Below are positions 27,614 through 38,332 of a stretch of DNA of 64,000 bases, in pieces; positions within the stretch are counted from its first letter, which is position 1, and each line of letters starts with the position of its first letter. The notes beneath the pieces were generated by a model. The model did no database searches and was not told the origin of the DNA. It saw only the letters and a list, made by a program, of their open reading frames with translations. The translations under genes were made by a program, and so were the position numbers. Origin of the DNA: Microbulbifer sp. YPW1 (GTDB taxonomy: Bacteria > Pseudomonadota > Gammaproteobacteria > Pseudomonadales > Cellvibrionaceae); contig NZ_CP055157.1 in assembly GCF_013367775.1 (NCBI RefSeq), positions 3,794,001 to 3,858,000 on the forward strand, read 5' to 3'.

Positions 27614-28429
27614 TCAGATCTTGAATTCGGCCCATACGGGCGCGTGATCCGATGGGCGTTCCATCCCGCGGATATCGTAGTCGATACCGGTATCAACACA
27701 TTTTTCGGCGAGGGACTGACTGGCGAGGATCAGGTCGATGCGCAGGCCGCGGCGCGGCTCGCGGTCGAAACCGCGACTGCGATAGTCAAACCAGCTGAAC
27801 AGATCGTTGGTCTCCGGGTTCTGGGCGCGGAAGGTGTCCACGAGACCCCAGCCCTGAAGCTTCTCCAGCCACTCCCGCTCTTCTGGCAGGAAGCTGCACT
27901 TGCCGTCCCGCAGCCAGCGCTTGCGGTTGGGTTCACCAATACCGATATCCAGGTCGGTAGGCGAAATATTCATATCTCCGATCACCAGGACAGGCGCTTT
28001 ACTGTCGCACTCCTTGTTCAGGTAGGCATCCAGGTCCGCGTAATATTTCCGTTTGGCCGGGAACTTGATCGGATGTTCGCGGTTTTCACCCTGCGGGAAA
28101 TAGCCATTGATGACCGTTAGCGGCTGGTCGGCGCCAATATCGAACTGACCCGCTACCAGGCGGCGTTGTGCATCGTCCGCATCGGTGGGGAAGCCATACT
28201 GCTTTTTGATGAACGGGTAACGGGAAAGCAGGGCGACGCCGTAATGGGTCTTCTGGCCAAAGTAGATAACCTCGTAGCCGAGGTCGCGGATCACGTCGAC
28301 GGGAAAGTCTTCGTCGGTAACCTTGGTTTCCTGCAGGCCGATAATGTCGGGTGACTGGCTCTCTACCAGTGCTTCCATTTGATGCAGCCGCGCACGGATG
28401 CTGTTGACGTTGAACGATACGACTTTCAT
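27614..28429 (-). CDS. xthA: Exodeoxyribonuclease III family protein (XthA-like)
   Basis: AP endonuclease/3'-exonuclease of base-excision repair. It has 271 residues from ATG at 28429, preceded by GGGGAGGG; an earlier frame opening at 28474 is unlikely. Conserved blocks are [22 protein letters not shown] (metal-binding Glu), [44 protein letters not shown] and [10 protein letters not shown] (catalytic Asp-His). Gammaproteobacteria often have several paralogues, so the exact orthologue is uncertain. Confidence 0.92.
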   Translation of the reverse strand: MKVVSFNVNSIRARLHQMEALVESQSPDIIGLQETKVTDEDFPVDVIRDLGYEVIYFGQKTHYGVALLSRYPFIKKQYGFPTDADDAQRRLVAGQFDIGADQPLTVINGYFPQGENREHPIKFPAKRKYYADLDAYLNKECDSKAPVLVIGDMNISPTDLDIGIGEPNRKRWLRDGKCSFLPEEREWLEKLQGWGLVDTFRAQNPETNDLFSWFDYRSRGFDREPRRGLRIDLILASQSLAEKCVDTGIDYDIRGMERPSDHAPVWAEFKI

Positions 28430-28553
28430 TTTCCCTCCCCGGAATTCATAAAAACCAAAGCCCGCTATTCGCAAGAATACCGGGCCTGGTGTGCAATCGA
28501 TAAGGGGCCGGTGAGCAAACCGGCCTGTTTGTTTATTCGCTCAGCGCAATATC

Positions 28554-30656
28554 TCAGTCGAAGTTGGCAACTTGCGGCGAGCTAGCGTGTTTTTTTAGGC
28601 CGATAAAGTCCGCCATGATGTAGCCCGCCTCATTCAATACCGGATCATCTTCCAAGGTGATCTCGACCGGGCCGCCCACGGGCTCGGTGTCTTCGGATTC
28701 GCTCTTCTCCATGGCTTCGAAGCTCTCGTAAGGCTCGAGGCCTTTGGCTTCACGGCGCTTGTTTTCCATGGCGAGCAGTTCCTGGTTCATTTCCTCCCGC
28801 TCCTGAATGCGCGCTTCCTCGTTCAGGGAAACGCTTTTGCGGTTTGCCCGCTCGATCTGGTAATCGAACTGCTCACGCAGGAACACAAAGTCCGGATCAA
28901 CCTGGGTACGCTTGTCGTGCTTGCGGGTCAGGTCTGGGACCATTTCCTTCAGGTTGAAGTACTTGGCATGGCGCACAGCGTGAATACGGTCCCAGGGCAG
29001 GGCGGTATCGTAGGCACTTTCGCCAACGCTTTCGCTGTCGATAAGCTGCGGCATGCTGATATCCGGGGATACGCCGGCATGTTGGGTGCTGTCACCGGAT
29101 ACCCGGTAGAACTTCGACTGGGTGATCTTGAGCTGGCCTTCTTTCAGTGGCGCCATGGTCTGCACAGTGCCTTTACCGAAAGACTGGTTGCCGACAACCA
29201 GGCCGCGGTTGTAGTCCTGGATTGCGCCGGCAAAAATTTCGGATGCGGATGCGGACAGGCGGTTGATCAGTACTACCAGCGGACCGCGGTACATGGCGCG
29301 GGAACGCGAGCGGTTGTGGCGGGAAATCTGCTCATTGGCATGGCGGATCTGCACTACCGGGCCCTGGTCGATAAACAGGTCGGTGAGCATTGTGGCTTCC
29401 TGCAGGGAGCCGCCGCCATTGTTGCGCAGGTCGAGAATAATGCCATCCACGCCTTCTTTCTGCAGCTCATCCAGCAGGCGCGCTACATCGCGAGTGGTGC
29501 TCTTGTAGTTCGGGTCGCGACGGCGGTAGGCCTCGAAGTCGATATAGAAGGTGGGCAGGTTGATCACCCCCACCTTGTAGTTCTGTTCGCCATCAGAGAA
29601 CTCGAAGGTGGCTTTTTTCGCGGCCTGGTCCTCGAGCTTCACTTTGCTGCGCTTGATGGTGATGGTGCGATGGGTGCCGTCACTGCCGGTGGGAATGGTT
29701 TCGAGGCGCACAAAGGTGCCGGCTGAACCGCGGATCAGATCGACCACGTCGTCGAGGCGCCAGCCCACGACATCTACCATTTCACCGTCTTTGTCCTGGC
29801 CCACGGCCACGATCTTGTCGTTCGGCTTGATCTTGCCGGTGCGGTCTGCCGGACCACCGGCAACCAGGCGCGCCACCTTGGTGTATTCATCTTCCATCTG
29901 CAACACCGCACCAATCCCCTCCAGCGAGAGGGACATGCTCATGTTGAAGTTCTCCAGCGAGCGCGGCGACAGGTAGTTGCTGTGCGGATCGTACAGGCGG
30001 GTGAGGGAATTCATGTAGAGCTCGAATACATCGTCCGAGTTCTGCTGGCCGAGACGCTTAAGCTGTCCCTTATACCGGCGCTTCAGCAGGTCGGCGATCT
30101 CTTCGTCGGTTTTACCGGTCAGGCGCAGATTGAGCACACTGGACTTGAGGCGCTTGCGCCAGAGGTCATCGGCAGCACCGATGGACTGGGGCCAGTCACT
30201 CTTTTCGCGATCCAGCTCCAGAGACTCGTCCTTGGTGAAGTCAAACTTCGGCAGGCCGTTGTCCAGCTGGGACACGATATTGTTCAGGCGGTCAGATACC
30301 CGCAGGCGATAGCGGTTATAGATTTCAAACCCGCGATCGACATTTCCGGCCTTGAGGTCGTCGTCCAGTTTACTGCGCCACTGGCGGAATTCGCTGATGT
30401 CAGATGACAGGAAATAGCTTTTGGTGGGATCCAGGCTGTCGATGTATTCATCCCACAGCCCGGTGGACATTTCGTCACCCACTTTCAGCTTGTTGTAGTG
30501 CAGCATTTCGAGTTTGCTGACGATCTCGCGGGCGGTGCCACCCTGATCTTCGTGTGGCTTGAGATCTTCGACTTCCGCCAGTGACACTGGTGAGGTGAGA
30601 ACCAGGAAGGAAAAGGAAAGGCCGGAAATCAGTGCGGCTATTCGATTGCTAAGCAT
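28554..30656 (-). CDS. prc: Tail-specific (carboxy-terminal) protease Prc/Tsp
   Basis: Periplasmic S41 protease that degrades proteins marked at the C-terminus and trims cell-wall enzymes. ATG at 30656 gives 700 residues with a signal peptide (ISGLSFSFLVLTSPVSLAE); GTG at 30695 is an alternative. The order is an N-terminal helical domain (DPTKSYFLSSDISEF), a PDZ domain (about residues 225-310, SLEGIGAVLQMEDEYTKV), then the protease core with DLRNNGGGS, the catalytic Ser in NRLSASASEIFAGA and Lys in SFGKGTVQ, and a C-terminal DUF3340-type region. Length and order match E. coli Prc. Confidence 0.96.
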   Translation of the reverse strand: MLSNRIAALISGLSFSFLVLTSPVSLAEVEDLKPHEDQGGTAREIVSKLEMLHYNKLKVGDEMSTGLWDEYIDSLDPTKSYFLSSDISEFRQWRSKLDDDLKAGNVDRGFEIYNRYRLRVSDRLNNIVSQLDNGLPKFDFTKDESLELDREKSDWPQSIGAADDLWRKRLKSSVLNLRLTGKTDEEIADLLKRRYKGQLKRLGQQNSDDVFELYMNSLTRLYDPHSNYLSPRSLENFNMSMSLSLEGIGAVLQMEDEYTKVARLVAGGPADRTGKIKPNDKIVAVGQDKDGEMVDVVGWRLDDVVDLIRGSAGTFVRLETIPTGSDGTHRTITIKRSKVKLEDQAAKKATFEFSDGEQNYKVGVINLPTFYIDFEAYRRRDPNYKSTTRDVARLLDELQKEGVDGIILDLRNNGGGSLQEATMLTDLFIDQGPVVQIRHANEQISRHNRSRSRAMYRGPLVVLINRLSASASEIFAGAIQDYNRGLVVGNQSFGKGTVQTMAPLKEGQLKITQSKFYRVSGDSTQHAGVSPDISMPQLIDSESVGESAYDTALPWDRIHAVRHAKYFNLKEMVPDLTRKHDKRTQVDPDFVFLREQFDYQIERANRKSVSLNEEARIQEREEMNQELLAMENKRREAKGLEPYESFEAMEKSESEDTEPVGGPVEITLEDDPVLNEAGYIMADFIGLKKHASSPQVANFD

Positions 30657-31026
30657 AAGGAGTCTCTTTATACGTCCTACTTCAAGGCGCCCCACTGCAA
30701 AGTAGGGCCGGAAGCGGTCTTCCGGAGCAGTGGCGACTTATAGCTTAGGACAAGTATAAAGGCTGAAAGCTCCGAAAGGCATGAATTGCTTCCTCATCGA
30801 GGCGAAAGGTGCCTTAACTGAGACAGCCTGGAGAAAGCTTTTCCCGCCATCAAGTGTTTCTGGGCAGGAAGTTGCACAAATATTCACCCGCGCCCAGCGC
30901 GATCCGTATGAATATTGCTCAATTGTCTACTTGGAGCGGCAATTTCGGCGGGCTGACCCCCATTTGCGATGAGCTGCGCGATTATCCGAGGGCATATCGG
31001 TACCTTAGCACTGCGATTGCTGAAGC
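30657..31026. other. Intergenic region between prc and the TetR gene
   Basis: About 370 bp with no credible coding sequence; the short open frames here lack ribosome sites and recognisable protein character. It should contain the prc promoter. No hairpin with a T run was found after the tetR stop. Confidence 0.45.
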
Positions 31027-31683
31027 TCAGATATTGAGCGCAACTGGCGGCACCGTATTGCGCAGATGTTGCGACGACTGCAGCATCTCCAGCATTGCGG
31101 GTATCTGCTTTTCTCCGACCTCTAGCAGGTTATATGCATCGGGGTTCATCAGCCAGTCCTGCAGCAGACCGAGGACCCCGGCGTGAAGAATCGGCACCGC
31201 CATCTCGATATCGAGGTCTTCAGGCAGCTGGCCAACCTCAACCGCGGCGGTGACCAGGCTTCTCAGGCGTCGGGTGCCTTCCTCGTGGCCTTCGGAGCAG
31301 CGTTGGTGGATCTCCCCATTTTCCGCTACCCACTCGCAGCGCAGAAGAATGATGGAGAAGATTCTTCGCCACTGCTCATTGAGCATTACTTCGCGGTACA
31401 TATACAGCCAGCGGTTGGTGAGCTCGCCGAGGGGGTCTTTGCAGCCTTCCAGCGGCGCCTGACAGAGCGATTCATCGGGTAACTGGATACGGTCGGCGAG
31501 GGCACTGAACAGGTCGGCCTTGTTCTGAAAGTGACCATATACCGCACCGCGGGTCACACCGGCCAGTTCTGCCACTTCGGTAAGGGAAGGGCGAGATACG
31601 CCTCGTCGGTCGAAAACATCAATGGCCGCGTCGAGTATGCGTTCGCGGGTCTCCAGTGCGTCTTCTTTTCTGCGTTTCGCCAT
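31027..31683 (-). CDS. TetR/AcrR-family repressor of the adjacent RND pump
   Basis: A 218-residue regulator with an N-terminal TetR helix-turn-helix (RERILDAAIDVFDRRGVSRPSLTEVAELAGVTRGAVYGHFQNK, split here only by function) and an AcrR-like ligand-binding domain (NRWLYMYREVMLNEQWRRIF). It is divergent from the membrane-fusion protein and RND transporter genes, the arrangement of acrR/acrAB and ttgR/ttgABC. It probably represses both its own gene and the pump through palindromes at 31770-31818. Confidence 0.9.
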   Translation of the reverse strand: MAKRRKEDALETRERILDAAIDVFDRRGVSRPSLTEVAELAGVTRGAVYGHFQNKADLFSALADRIQLPDESLCQAPLEGCKDPLGELTNRWLYMYREVMLNEQWRRIFSIILLRCEWVAENGEIHQRCSEGHEEGTRRLRSLVTAAVEVGQLPEDLDIEMAVPILHAGVLGLLQDWLMNPDAYNLLEVGEKQIPAMLEMLQSSQHLRNTVPPVALNI

Positions 31684-31769
31684 GAATCGGTTCCTGGGTA
31701 TCTCTCTTGCGTGCCGTTGACCGGCAACAAAATCTATGTACCAAGCGGCACGTTATAAGGCCCAGTTTA

Positions 31770-31818
31770 ATTCATAGTCATGCGTGAATAAATAGTTGAT
31801 ATTCATTCATGCATGTAT
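31770..31818. promoter_or_regulatory. Putative TetR/AcrR operators
   Basis: Two inverted repeats lie in the AT-rich divergent region: ATTCA (31770-31774) with TGAAT (31785-31789), and a near-perfect palindrome ATTCATGCATGTAT (31805-31818) centred on ATGCAT. The ATTCAT/ATGTAT half-sites resemble known AcrR operators. Confidence 0.45.
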
Positions 31819-32017
31819 TTAAATTGCGTGCATTAGGCCAGATAAGTCACGTTAGTCTGGTCCTTTTGTCTTTTTTATGACCGGGTCAGTCAGCCCGTCA
31901 CGTTTGTCACGCATCGTGATGCCGGGGATTTGCCGGCTGCGATGCCTTTTATATTTGGGTTCAGCCAACCGGGTGTCAGCGGTTCGATACCGGTATGGAT
32001 GTAATAACGAGGTTTCC

Positions 32018-33256
32018 ATGTTGCACAAGAAGAAGTCGTTGATCTCCGGCAGTCTGTTGCTGGCAGCGGTATTGTTGTCTGCTTGCGGGGAAAAGCAGCA
32101 GGCAATGCAGGGACATACGCCGCAGGTCACCGTCGTCACTCTCACCAGTGAGCCAGTAACGCTCACTCGCGAACTGCCGGGCCGTACCAATCCCTATAAG
32201 GTGGCAGAAGTGCGTCCGCAGGTTGATGGCCTGGTGAAAGAGCAGCTGTTTCATGAGGGTGGCCTGGTGAAAGCCGGCGAGGCCCTGTACCAGCTGGATG
32301 ACGCGCGTTATCAGGCGGACTATGACAGTGCCAGGGCTTCTCTGGAGCGCGCACAGGCTGCGTTGAGTATCGCAAGGCTGAACGCGGGCCGTACCCAAGA
32401 CCTGGTAAAGACCGGAGCAGTGAGCAAACAGGACAACGACACCGCGATTGCCTCACTGCAACAAGCGAAGGCCGACGTCGCAGCCGCCAAGGCGGCACTG
32501 CAACGCAGCAAGGTAATGCTGGAATTTGCCCGTATCAGTGCGCCGATCAGCGGTCGGATCGGGATCTCCTCGGTGACCCAGGGTGCGCTGGTAACGGCCA
32601 ATCAGGCGACTGCCCTCGCTACAGTGCAGCAACTGGACCCGATTTATGTGGATCTGACCCAGTCGGTGAGCGAAATCCTGTCTCTGCGTCAGGCGGTGGC
32701 TTCCGGCAGTATGCAGAGCGCACAGAACCTGCCCGTGACCATTCTGCTCGAAGACGGCAGTCAATACCCCCACGCTGGAAAACTCGAGTTCTCTGAAGTG
32801 AGCGTGGACCCGACCACCGGAAGCGTGCGCTTGCGCGTGGTTGTGCCCAATCCAGACCACCTGTTGTTGCCGGGCATGTATGTACGCGCATCGGTGGGTA
32901 GTGGCCAGCGTCAGAATGCGATTCTGGTGCCGCAGCAGGGAATCGCCCGGGACCCGAAAGGCAACACCTCCGCGATGGTGCTGGGCGAGGGGAACGCCGT
33001 TGAGGTGCGCCCGGTGCAGGTTTCCCAGACCGTCGGCAGCAACTGGCTGGTGGAAAGTGGCCTGAAAGCCGGTGATCGGGTGATTGTCGAAGGCCTGCAG
33101 AAGATTCGCCCGGGCGTCGTGGTGAATCCCGGCGAGGCAGTAACGCCAGCACCGGTAGATTTGCCGGCACCCGGCAATAGTGCTGCGGAAGCGACTACCT
33201 CACAGTCCAGCTCTTCCGAGAGCCCAGAACAAGCCGGCGAAACGCGCAAGGGGTAA
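32018..33256 (+). CDS. RND efflux periplasmic adaptor (AcrA-like lipoprotein)
   Basis: Membrane-fusion protein joining the inner-membrane RND pump to an outer-membrane channel. ATG at 32018 with GAGG upstream gives 412 residues with a lipoprotein signal ([11 protein letters not shown], Cys23). The order is barrel-sandwich hybrid ([19 protein letters not shown]), alpha-hairpin ([20 protein letters not shown] and following), second lipoyl half ([15 protein letters not shown]), beta-barrel and membrane-proximal domains. A Ser/Pro-rich C-terminal tail follows. It lies five bases upstream of the RND gene. No outer-membrane factor gene is adjacent, so a TolC encoded elsewhere is presumed. Confidence 0.95.
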   Translation: MLHKKKSLISGSLLLAAVLLSACGEKQQAMQGHTPQVTVVTLTSEPVTLTRELPGRTNPYKVAEVRPQVDGLVKEQLFHEGGLVKAGEALYQLDDARYQADYDSARASLERAQAALSIARLNAGRTQDLVKTGAVSKQDNDTAIASLQQAKADVAAAKAALQRSKVMLEFARISAPISGRIGISSVTQGALVTANQATALATVQQLDPIYVDLTQSVSEILSLRQAVASGSMQSAQNLPVTILLEDGSQYPHAGKLEFSEVSVDPTTGSVRLRVVVPNPDHLLLPGMYVRASVGSGQRQNAILVPQQGIARDPKGNTSAMVLGEGNAVEVRPVQVSQTVGSNWLVESGLKAGDRVIVEGLQKIRPGVVVNPGEAVTPAPVDLPAPGNSAAEATTSQSSSSESPEQAGETRKG

Positions 33257-33261
33257 CAGCG

Positions 33262-36200
33262 ATGGCAGGTTTCTTTATTGATCGCCCGATTTTTGCGTGG
33301 GTGATGGCAATTGTGGTGATGCTGTTCGGCAGCCTCGCGATCACCAAATTGCCCGTAGAGCGCTATCCGGATATCGCACCGCCCGTGGTTTCTATCTCGG
33401 CGGCATATCCTGGTGCTTCGGCGAAAGTGATTGAGGATACGGTCACCCAGGTGATCGAGCAGAACATGAAAGGGCTGGACGGCCTGATCTATATGTCTGC
33501 TACCAGTGAATCCATTGGTACCGTCGGTATCACCCTGACGTTTGAAAACGGTACTGATCCGGATATCGCCCAGGTTCAGGTGCAGAACAAACTGCAGCTG
33601 GCCATGCCGTTGCTGCCGGAAGAAGTGCAGCGCCAGGGAATCACCGTCGGCAAGGGCCGCAGTGGTTTCCTGCTGGTGGCCGGTTTTGTCTCTTCTGACG
33701 GCAGTATGGAAAAGGCCGACATCGCTGACTTTGTTGTCTCTAACGTGGTCGATCCACTGAGCCGTGTACCGGGTGTCGGTAGCATTCAGGTGTTTGGCTC
33801 CAAATATGCCATGCGTATCTGGCTGGATCCGAACAAGCTGGATGCCTATAAACTGGCCCCCACCGACATCATGGCCGCGGTTCGCAACCAGAACCAGCAG
33901 GTTGCCATCGGCAGCCTGGGCGGTACTCCGGCGGTGCAGGGGCAGCAGCTGACCGCGAGCATTACGGCGCAGAGCCGTATGCAAACCCCGGAAGAATTCC
34001 GCAATGTGGTGATCCGCGCGAATACCGACGGCTCCCTGCTCAGGCTGGGTGACGTGGCGCGTGTTGAACTGGGTGCGGAAAGCTACGGCAACATCACCCG
34101 CTATAACCGTGCCCCCGCTACGGGCATTGCGGTCTCCCTGGCTACAGGTGCGAACGCGCTGGATACCGCAGAGGCGGTCAAGGCGAAGCTCGAGGAACTG
34201 AAACCCAATTTCCCGGCGGGCCTGAAAACCGTGATTCCGTTCGATACCACGCCGTTCGTGAAGGTGTCGATCGAGGGCGTGATGCATACCCTGATCGAAG
34301 CGGTTGTGCTGGTATTCCTGGTGATGCTGCTGTTCCTGCAGAATTTGCGGGCAACCATCATCCCGACGATTGCCGTCCCGGTTGTATTGCTGGGTACCTT
34401 CGGCGTGCTCTCGCTGATGGGCTTCTCCGTCAACATGCTGACCATGTTCGCCATGGTGCTGGCGATCGGCCTGCTGGTGGATGACGCCATCGTTGTGGTG
34501 GAGAACGTCGAGCGGGTGATGCACGAAGAGAATCTGTCCCCCAAGGAAGCCACCAAAAAATCCATGAAGCAGATTACCGGCGCCCTCGTGGGCATCGGTG
34601 TGGTGCTTTCTGCGGTATTCGTACCCATGGCGTTTATGGATGGTTCCACCGGGGTTATTTACCGGCAGTTCTCGGCCACCATCGTTGCTGCCATGGCGTT
34701 CTCAGTGCTGGTTGCGATCGTGCTGACGCCGGCATTGTGCGCGACCATGCTCAAGCCGGGCTCGCACGCTACCAACAAAGGGTTCTTTGGCTGGTTTAAC
34801 CGCAACTTTGATCGCGGTGCAAAATCCTACCAGCGCGGTGTGCGCGGCATTCTTGCGCGCAGTGGCCGCTTTATGCTGATTTTCGCGCTGCTGGCCGGGG
34901 TCATGGTGTTCCTGTTTATGCGCGCCCCGAGCTCTTTCCTGCCGGAAGAAGACCAGGGCGTGCTTTTCTCGCTGATCCAGACTCCGGTTGGCGCGACCCA
35001 GGAGCGCACCATGGAATCCGTGAGTAAGGTGGAAGATCACTTCCTGAACAACGAGAGCGATCTGGTGGAATCCGTGTTCTCGGTGCAGGGCTTCAGCTTT
35101 GCCGGTAGTGGCCAGAACAATGCGATGGCCTTTATCAAGCTGAAAGACTGGGACGAGCGCGAGGAAGATTCCGAGCAGGCTCAGTCTGTTGCCATGCGCG
35201 GGATGGGCGCACTCAGCCAGATCAAGGACGCGATCGCCTATGCGTTTTCGCCGCCGGCACTGCCGGAGCTGGGCACCTCTGCTGGTTTTGCCATGTACCT
35301 GAAGGACAATGCCAACCAGGGGCACGAAGCCTTGATCGCGGCGCGCAACCAGCTGCTTGGTATGGCGGCGCAGAGCCCGCTGTTGACCGGCGTGCGTCCC
35401 AATGGCCAGGAGGATACGCCGCAGTTCCGCCTGAAGGTGAACAATGCCAAAGCGGCATCGCTGGGCGTTTCGATTGGTGATATCAACAGCACGCTGGGCG
35501 TAGCCTGGGGCGGTCAGTACATCGATGACTTTATCGACCGCGGTCGTATCAAGCGTGTCTACATGCAGGCTGATGCACCGTTCCGGATGGATCCGGAAGA
35601 CTTCCGCCTGTGGTCTGTGCGTAACAACAACGGCGAGATGGTGCCTGTATCTTCCTTTGCCAGTTTTGACTGGGAGTACGGTTCCCCGCGTCTCGAGCGC
35701 TACAACGGCGTTCCCGCGCTGCAGATCCAGGGGCAGGGCGCCGAGGGCGTGAGCTCCGGTGAAGCCATGGCGGAGATGGAGCGTCTGGTGAGCCAGCTGC
35801 CGGAAGGCTTTGGGCTGGAATGGACCGCGCTTTCCTATCAGGAACAGCAGGCGGGTTCGCAGACCACGCTGCTGTATGCGCTGTCGATTCTGATTGTGTT
35901 CCTGTGTCTGGCCGCACTGTACGAAAGCTGGACCGTGCCGACCGCCGTACTGCTGGTTGCGCCGCTGGGTATTCTCGGCGCTGTCCTTGCCAGCTACCTG
36001 CGTGGCTTTGACCGGGACATCTATTTCCAGGTGGCGATGCTGACCACCGTGGGCTTGACCAGTAAAAACGCGATCCTGATTGTGGAGTTTGCCAAGCAGA
36101 ATCTGGAAGCGGGTATGGAGCTGATAGAGGCCACCATGCACGCGGTACGCGACCGCCTGCGCCCGATCATCATGACCTCACTGGCTTTTGGCCTGGGTGT

Positions 36201-36444
36201 GCTGCCGCTGGCACTCGCCACCGGTGCCGGCTCCGGTGCGCAGCAGGCGATCGGTACCGGCGTGCTGGGTGGCATGATCGTAGGCACGCTGCTGGGTATT
36301 TTCTTTATTCCACTGTTCTTTGTGGTGGTGCAGAAACTGTTCGGTGGCCGCAAGGCAATCGAGACAGAAAACCGCTTTACCGATTCGCTGGCTCTTGAAA
36401 AAGAAGCCCAGGAAAAGCGGGAAACGACTACAGACCCCGCGTAA
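33262..36444 (+). CDS. RND multidrug efflux transporter (AcrB/HAE1 family)
   Basis: Proton-driven trimeric inner-membrane pump for hydrophobic and amphiphilic compounds. At 1060 residues it is of normal HAE1 length. It begins [20 protein letters not shown] and includes the TM4 proton-relay Asp pair in [16 protein letters not shown], the periplasmic pore domain, and the TM10-12 region ([19 protein letters not shown]). It forms an operon with the adaptor upstream and ends at a strong terminator. Substrate range cannot be inferred. Confidence 0.97.
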   Translation: MAGFFIDRPIFAWVMAIVVMLFGSLAITKLPVERYPDIAPPVVSISAAYPGASAKVIEDTVTQVIEQNMKGLDGLIYMSATSESIGTVGITLTFENGTDPDIAQVQVQNKLQLAMPLLPEEVQRQGITVGKGRSGFLLVAGFVSSDGSMEKADIADFVVSNVVDPLSRVPGVGSIQVFGSKYAMRIWLDPNKLDAYKLAPTDIMAAVRNQNQQVAIGSLGGTPAVQGQQLTASITAQSRMQTPEEFRNVVIRANTDGSLLRLGDVARVELGAESYGNITRYNRAPATGIAVSLATGANALDTAEAVKAKLEELKPNFPAGLKTVIPFDTTPFVKVSIEGVMHTLIEAVVLVFLVMLLFLQNLRATIIPTIAVPVVLLGTFGVLSLMGFSVNMLTMFAMVLAIGLLVDDAIVVVENVERVMHEENLSPKEATKKSMKQITGALVGIGVVLSAVFVPMAFMDGSTGVIYRQFSATIVAAMAFSVLVAIVLTPALCATMLKPGSHATNKGFFGWFNRNFDRGAKSYQRGVRGILARSGRFMLIFALLAGVMVFLFMRAPSSFLPEEDQGVLFSLIQTPVGATQERTMESVSKVEDHFLNNESDLVESVFSVQGFSFAGSGQNNAMAFIKLKDWDEREEDSEQAQSVAMRGMGALSQIKDAIAYAFSPPALPELGTSAGFAMYLKDNANQGHEALIAARNQLLGMAAQSPLLTGVRPNGQEDTPQFRLKVNNAKAASLGVSIGDINSTLGVAWGGQYIDDFIDRGRIKRVYMQADAPFRMDPEDFRLWSVRNNNGEMVPVSSFASFDWEYGSPRLERYNGVPALQIQGQGAEGVSSGEAMAEMERLVSQLPEGFGLEWTALSYQEQQAGSQTTLLYALSILIVFLCLAALYESWTVPTAVLLVAPLGILGAVLASYLRGFDRDIYFQVAMLTTVGLTSKNAILIVEFAKQNLEAGMELIEATMHAVRDRLRPIIMTSLAFGLGVLPLALATGAGSGAQQAIGTGVLGGMIVGTLLGIFFIPLFFVVVQKLFGGRKAIETENRFTDSLALEKEAQEKRETTTDPA

Positions 36445-36468
36445 TCAGTCGACCAGTCTGTAAACCTT

Positions 36469-36504
36469 GGCCGGGCCTGGCGCAAGCAGCCCGGCCTTTT
36501 TTTT
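36469..36504 (+). terminator. Rho-independent terminator of the RND operon
   Basis: GGCCGGGC (36469-36476) pairs with GCCCGGCC (36489-36496), followed by eight T. Confidence 0.94.
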
Positions 36505-36510
36505 GTCTGG

Positions 36511-37650
36511 TCAACGGACGATAGCCACGGATTTGATCTGTGCCCACAGGGCGCTTCCGGTATCGAGTGATAACTGATGCGCGGAGCGGCGGGTGATGCG
36601 TGCGATCAGGCGCGATACATTGGCATCGCTGGCGGATGTGGATTGTGGCTTTAGGCGGATCAGCATCATGGCCGGATCTCGGTCCGGACTGATCTCCTCA
36701 ACCTGTACCGGCAATCGGTTCAGGATGCTGGATTGCATATCCTCCTCCCGCGTCAGACTGATGTCCCGCGCGAGCACACGCACGCGAATCGAATCCCCTA
36801 CTTGTTCCCCGGTATCCCGCAACCACAGGTTGCCGCCATCAAAGCTGGCGCTGAGCAGATTCCACTGGCGGTCCCGCTGCACGATCTCTGCTTCAAGCAG
36901 CACGCCCAGGTCGTCTCCCAGCTGCACGGGAAAATCCGCGCGGGAGAGCAGTGCGGTTGCCGGCCCCTCATTAATGATCTTTCCTTCGTCCATCAACAGC
37001 AGGTGATCTGCGAGCCGCGCCACTTCTTCTACGGAGTGGCTTACGTACAGGATCGGGATTTCCAGGGAGCGGTGCAGTTTTTCAAGGTAGGGAAGAATCT
37101 CCCGTTTGCGCATCTGGTCGAGGGAGGCCAGCGGCTCATCCATCAACAGCAGGCGCGGTTTGATCAATAGTGCGCGGGCAATGGCCACTCTTTGCTGTTC
37201 GCCGCCGGATAGTGCTTCCGGTTGCTGGGATAACAGTCGGGTAATACCCATCAACTCTGTGATTTCCCGGTACTCATCGTCCGATACCTTTTGCCGGGCA
37301 CGCTTGCGTGCAAACGCCAGGTTTTCTCCCGCGCTCAGGTGTGGGAACAGGCTCGGCTGCTGAAAAACAAACCCCAGCGGCCGACGGTGAACAGGCAGTG
37401 AATTCCGTTGATCCCCCGAGGATTGCCAGGTTTCACCATTTATCGCGAGGCTGCCGTTCTCGCAGGGCTGCAGGCCGGCAATACAGCGGAGCAGGGTGGT
37501 TTTGCCACAACCGGATGGGCCGAAGATTCCGGTTACCCCGCGTCCGGGTAGATCCAGCTGCACGTCCAGGGCGAAAGGCGCGCGACCATCACTTCGCGGC
37601 AAATAGAAATGTCCTTGAATGCCCTGTCCGGATGTCGGCTTATATCCCAT
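36511..37650 (-). CDS. modC: Molybdate ABC importer ATPase ModC
   Basis: Cytoplasmic ATPase powering molybdate (and tungstate) uptake through ModB. ATG at 37650, overlapping the modB end by 11 bases, gives 379 residues. Walker A is GPSGCGKTT, the signature [16 protein letters not shown], Walker B LLLMDEPLASLD, and the switch His VSHSVEEVARLADH. The C-terminal part (about 300-379) is a Mop/TOBE domain (VRVLARDISLTREED, SALWAQIKSVAIVR) that binds oxyanion and can trans-inhibit. Confidence 0.95.
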   Translation of the reverse strand: MGYKPTSGQGIQGHFYLPRSDGRAPFALDVQLDLPGRGVTGIFGPSGCGKTTLLRCIAGLQPCENGSLAINGETWQSSGDQRNSLPVHRRPLGFVFQQPSLFPHLSAGENLAFARKRARQKVSDDEYREITELMGITRLLSQQPEALSGGEQQRVAIARALLIKPRLLLMDEPLASLDQMRKREILPYLEKLHRSLEIPILYVSHSVEEVARLADHLLLMDEGKIINEGPATALLSRADFPVQLGDDLGVLLEAEIVQRDRQWNLLSASFDGGNLWLRDTGEQVGDSIRVRVLARDISLTREEDMQSSILNRLPVQVEEISPDRDPAMMLIRLKPQSTSASDANVSRLIARITRRSAHQLSLDTGSALWAQIKSVAIVR

Positions 37651-38332
37651 AGCGCATACCCCGCGATGATTTGCGGTGTTGCAGCAGGTAGAGCAGGAGT
37701 AATACGGCAAACGAAAAGCCGATCATCGCCGCCGACAGCCAGTGCGCCTGGGTATATTCCAGTGCTTCCACATGGTCGTAAATCTGCACGGAAACCACCC
37801 GGGTCTCACCGGGAATATTCCCACCGATCATCAGTACAACCCCAAATTCCCCGACGGTGTGCGCAAAACCCAGTACTGCCGCGGTAAGCATTCCCGGCTT
37901 GGCCAGCGGCAGTGTCACATGCCAGAAGGTGTCCCACGGCCCGGCGCGCAGTGTGGCCGCCACTTCAGCGTGGCGCACACCTTGCGCCTCTATGGCGTTC
38001 TGAATGGGCTGTACCACAAACGGTAGCGAGTAGAGCAGCGATGCGAAAACGAGCCCCCAGAAGGTGAACGGCAAGGTGCCGAGCCCCAGCGCCTCGGTAA
38101 GCTTTCCCATGGGGCCGCTGGGGCCCATAAATACCAGTAGATAAAAGCCCAGTACCGTGGGGGGGAGTACCAGCGGAAGCGCCACCAGGGCGCTCACCGG
38201 TCCTTTGATGATCGAACGGGTCCTGGCCAGCCACAGTGCCAGAGGGGTACCCAGAATCAGCAGCAGAATGGTCACCGTGGTAGCGAGCCGCAAGGTTAAC
38301 CAGATGGCCCCGAGGTCGGCCTCACTCAGCAT
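37640..38332 (-). CDS. modB: Molybdate ABC importer permease ModB
   Basis: Inner-membrane channel of the molybdate importer; 230 residues from ATG at 38332 (GGGGGAG upstream, 11-base overlap with modA). Five or six helices are visible (TLRLATTVTILLLILGTPLAL, VSALVALPLVLPPTVLGFYL and others). The cytoplasmic EAA-type loop is present (IEAQGVRHAEVAATLRAGPWDTF, split by the coupling helix). An earlier start would add a non-hydrophobic leader. Confidence 0.95.
   Translation of the reverse strand: MLSEADLGAIWLTLRLATTVTILLLILGTPLALWLARTRSIIKGPVSALVALPLVLPPTVLGFYLLVFMGPSGPMGKLTEALGLGTLPFTFWGLVFASLLYSLPFVVQPIQNAIEAQGVRHAEVAATLRAGPWDTFWHVTLPLAKPGMLTAAVLGFAHTVGEFGVVLMIGGNIPGETRVVSVQIYDHVEALEYTQAHWLSAAMIGFSFAVLLLLYLLQHRKSSRGMRYGI

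Noticed and set aside
30781-31186. Two short plus-strand frames between prc and the TetR gene
   Set aside because: No ribosome sites and no protein-like pattern; the second runs antisense into the TetR gene.
32911-36141. Long minus-strand frames opposite the RND adaptor and pump
   Set aside because: Both lie wholly antisense to confidently identified genes and lack any domain.
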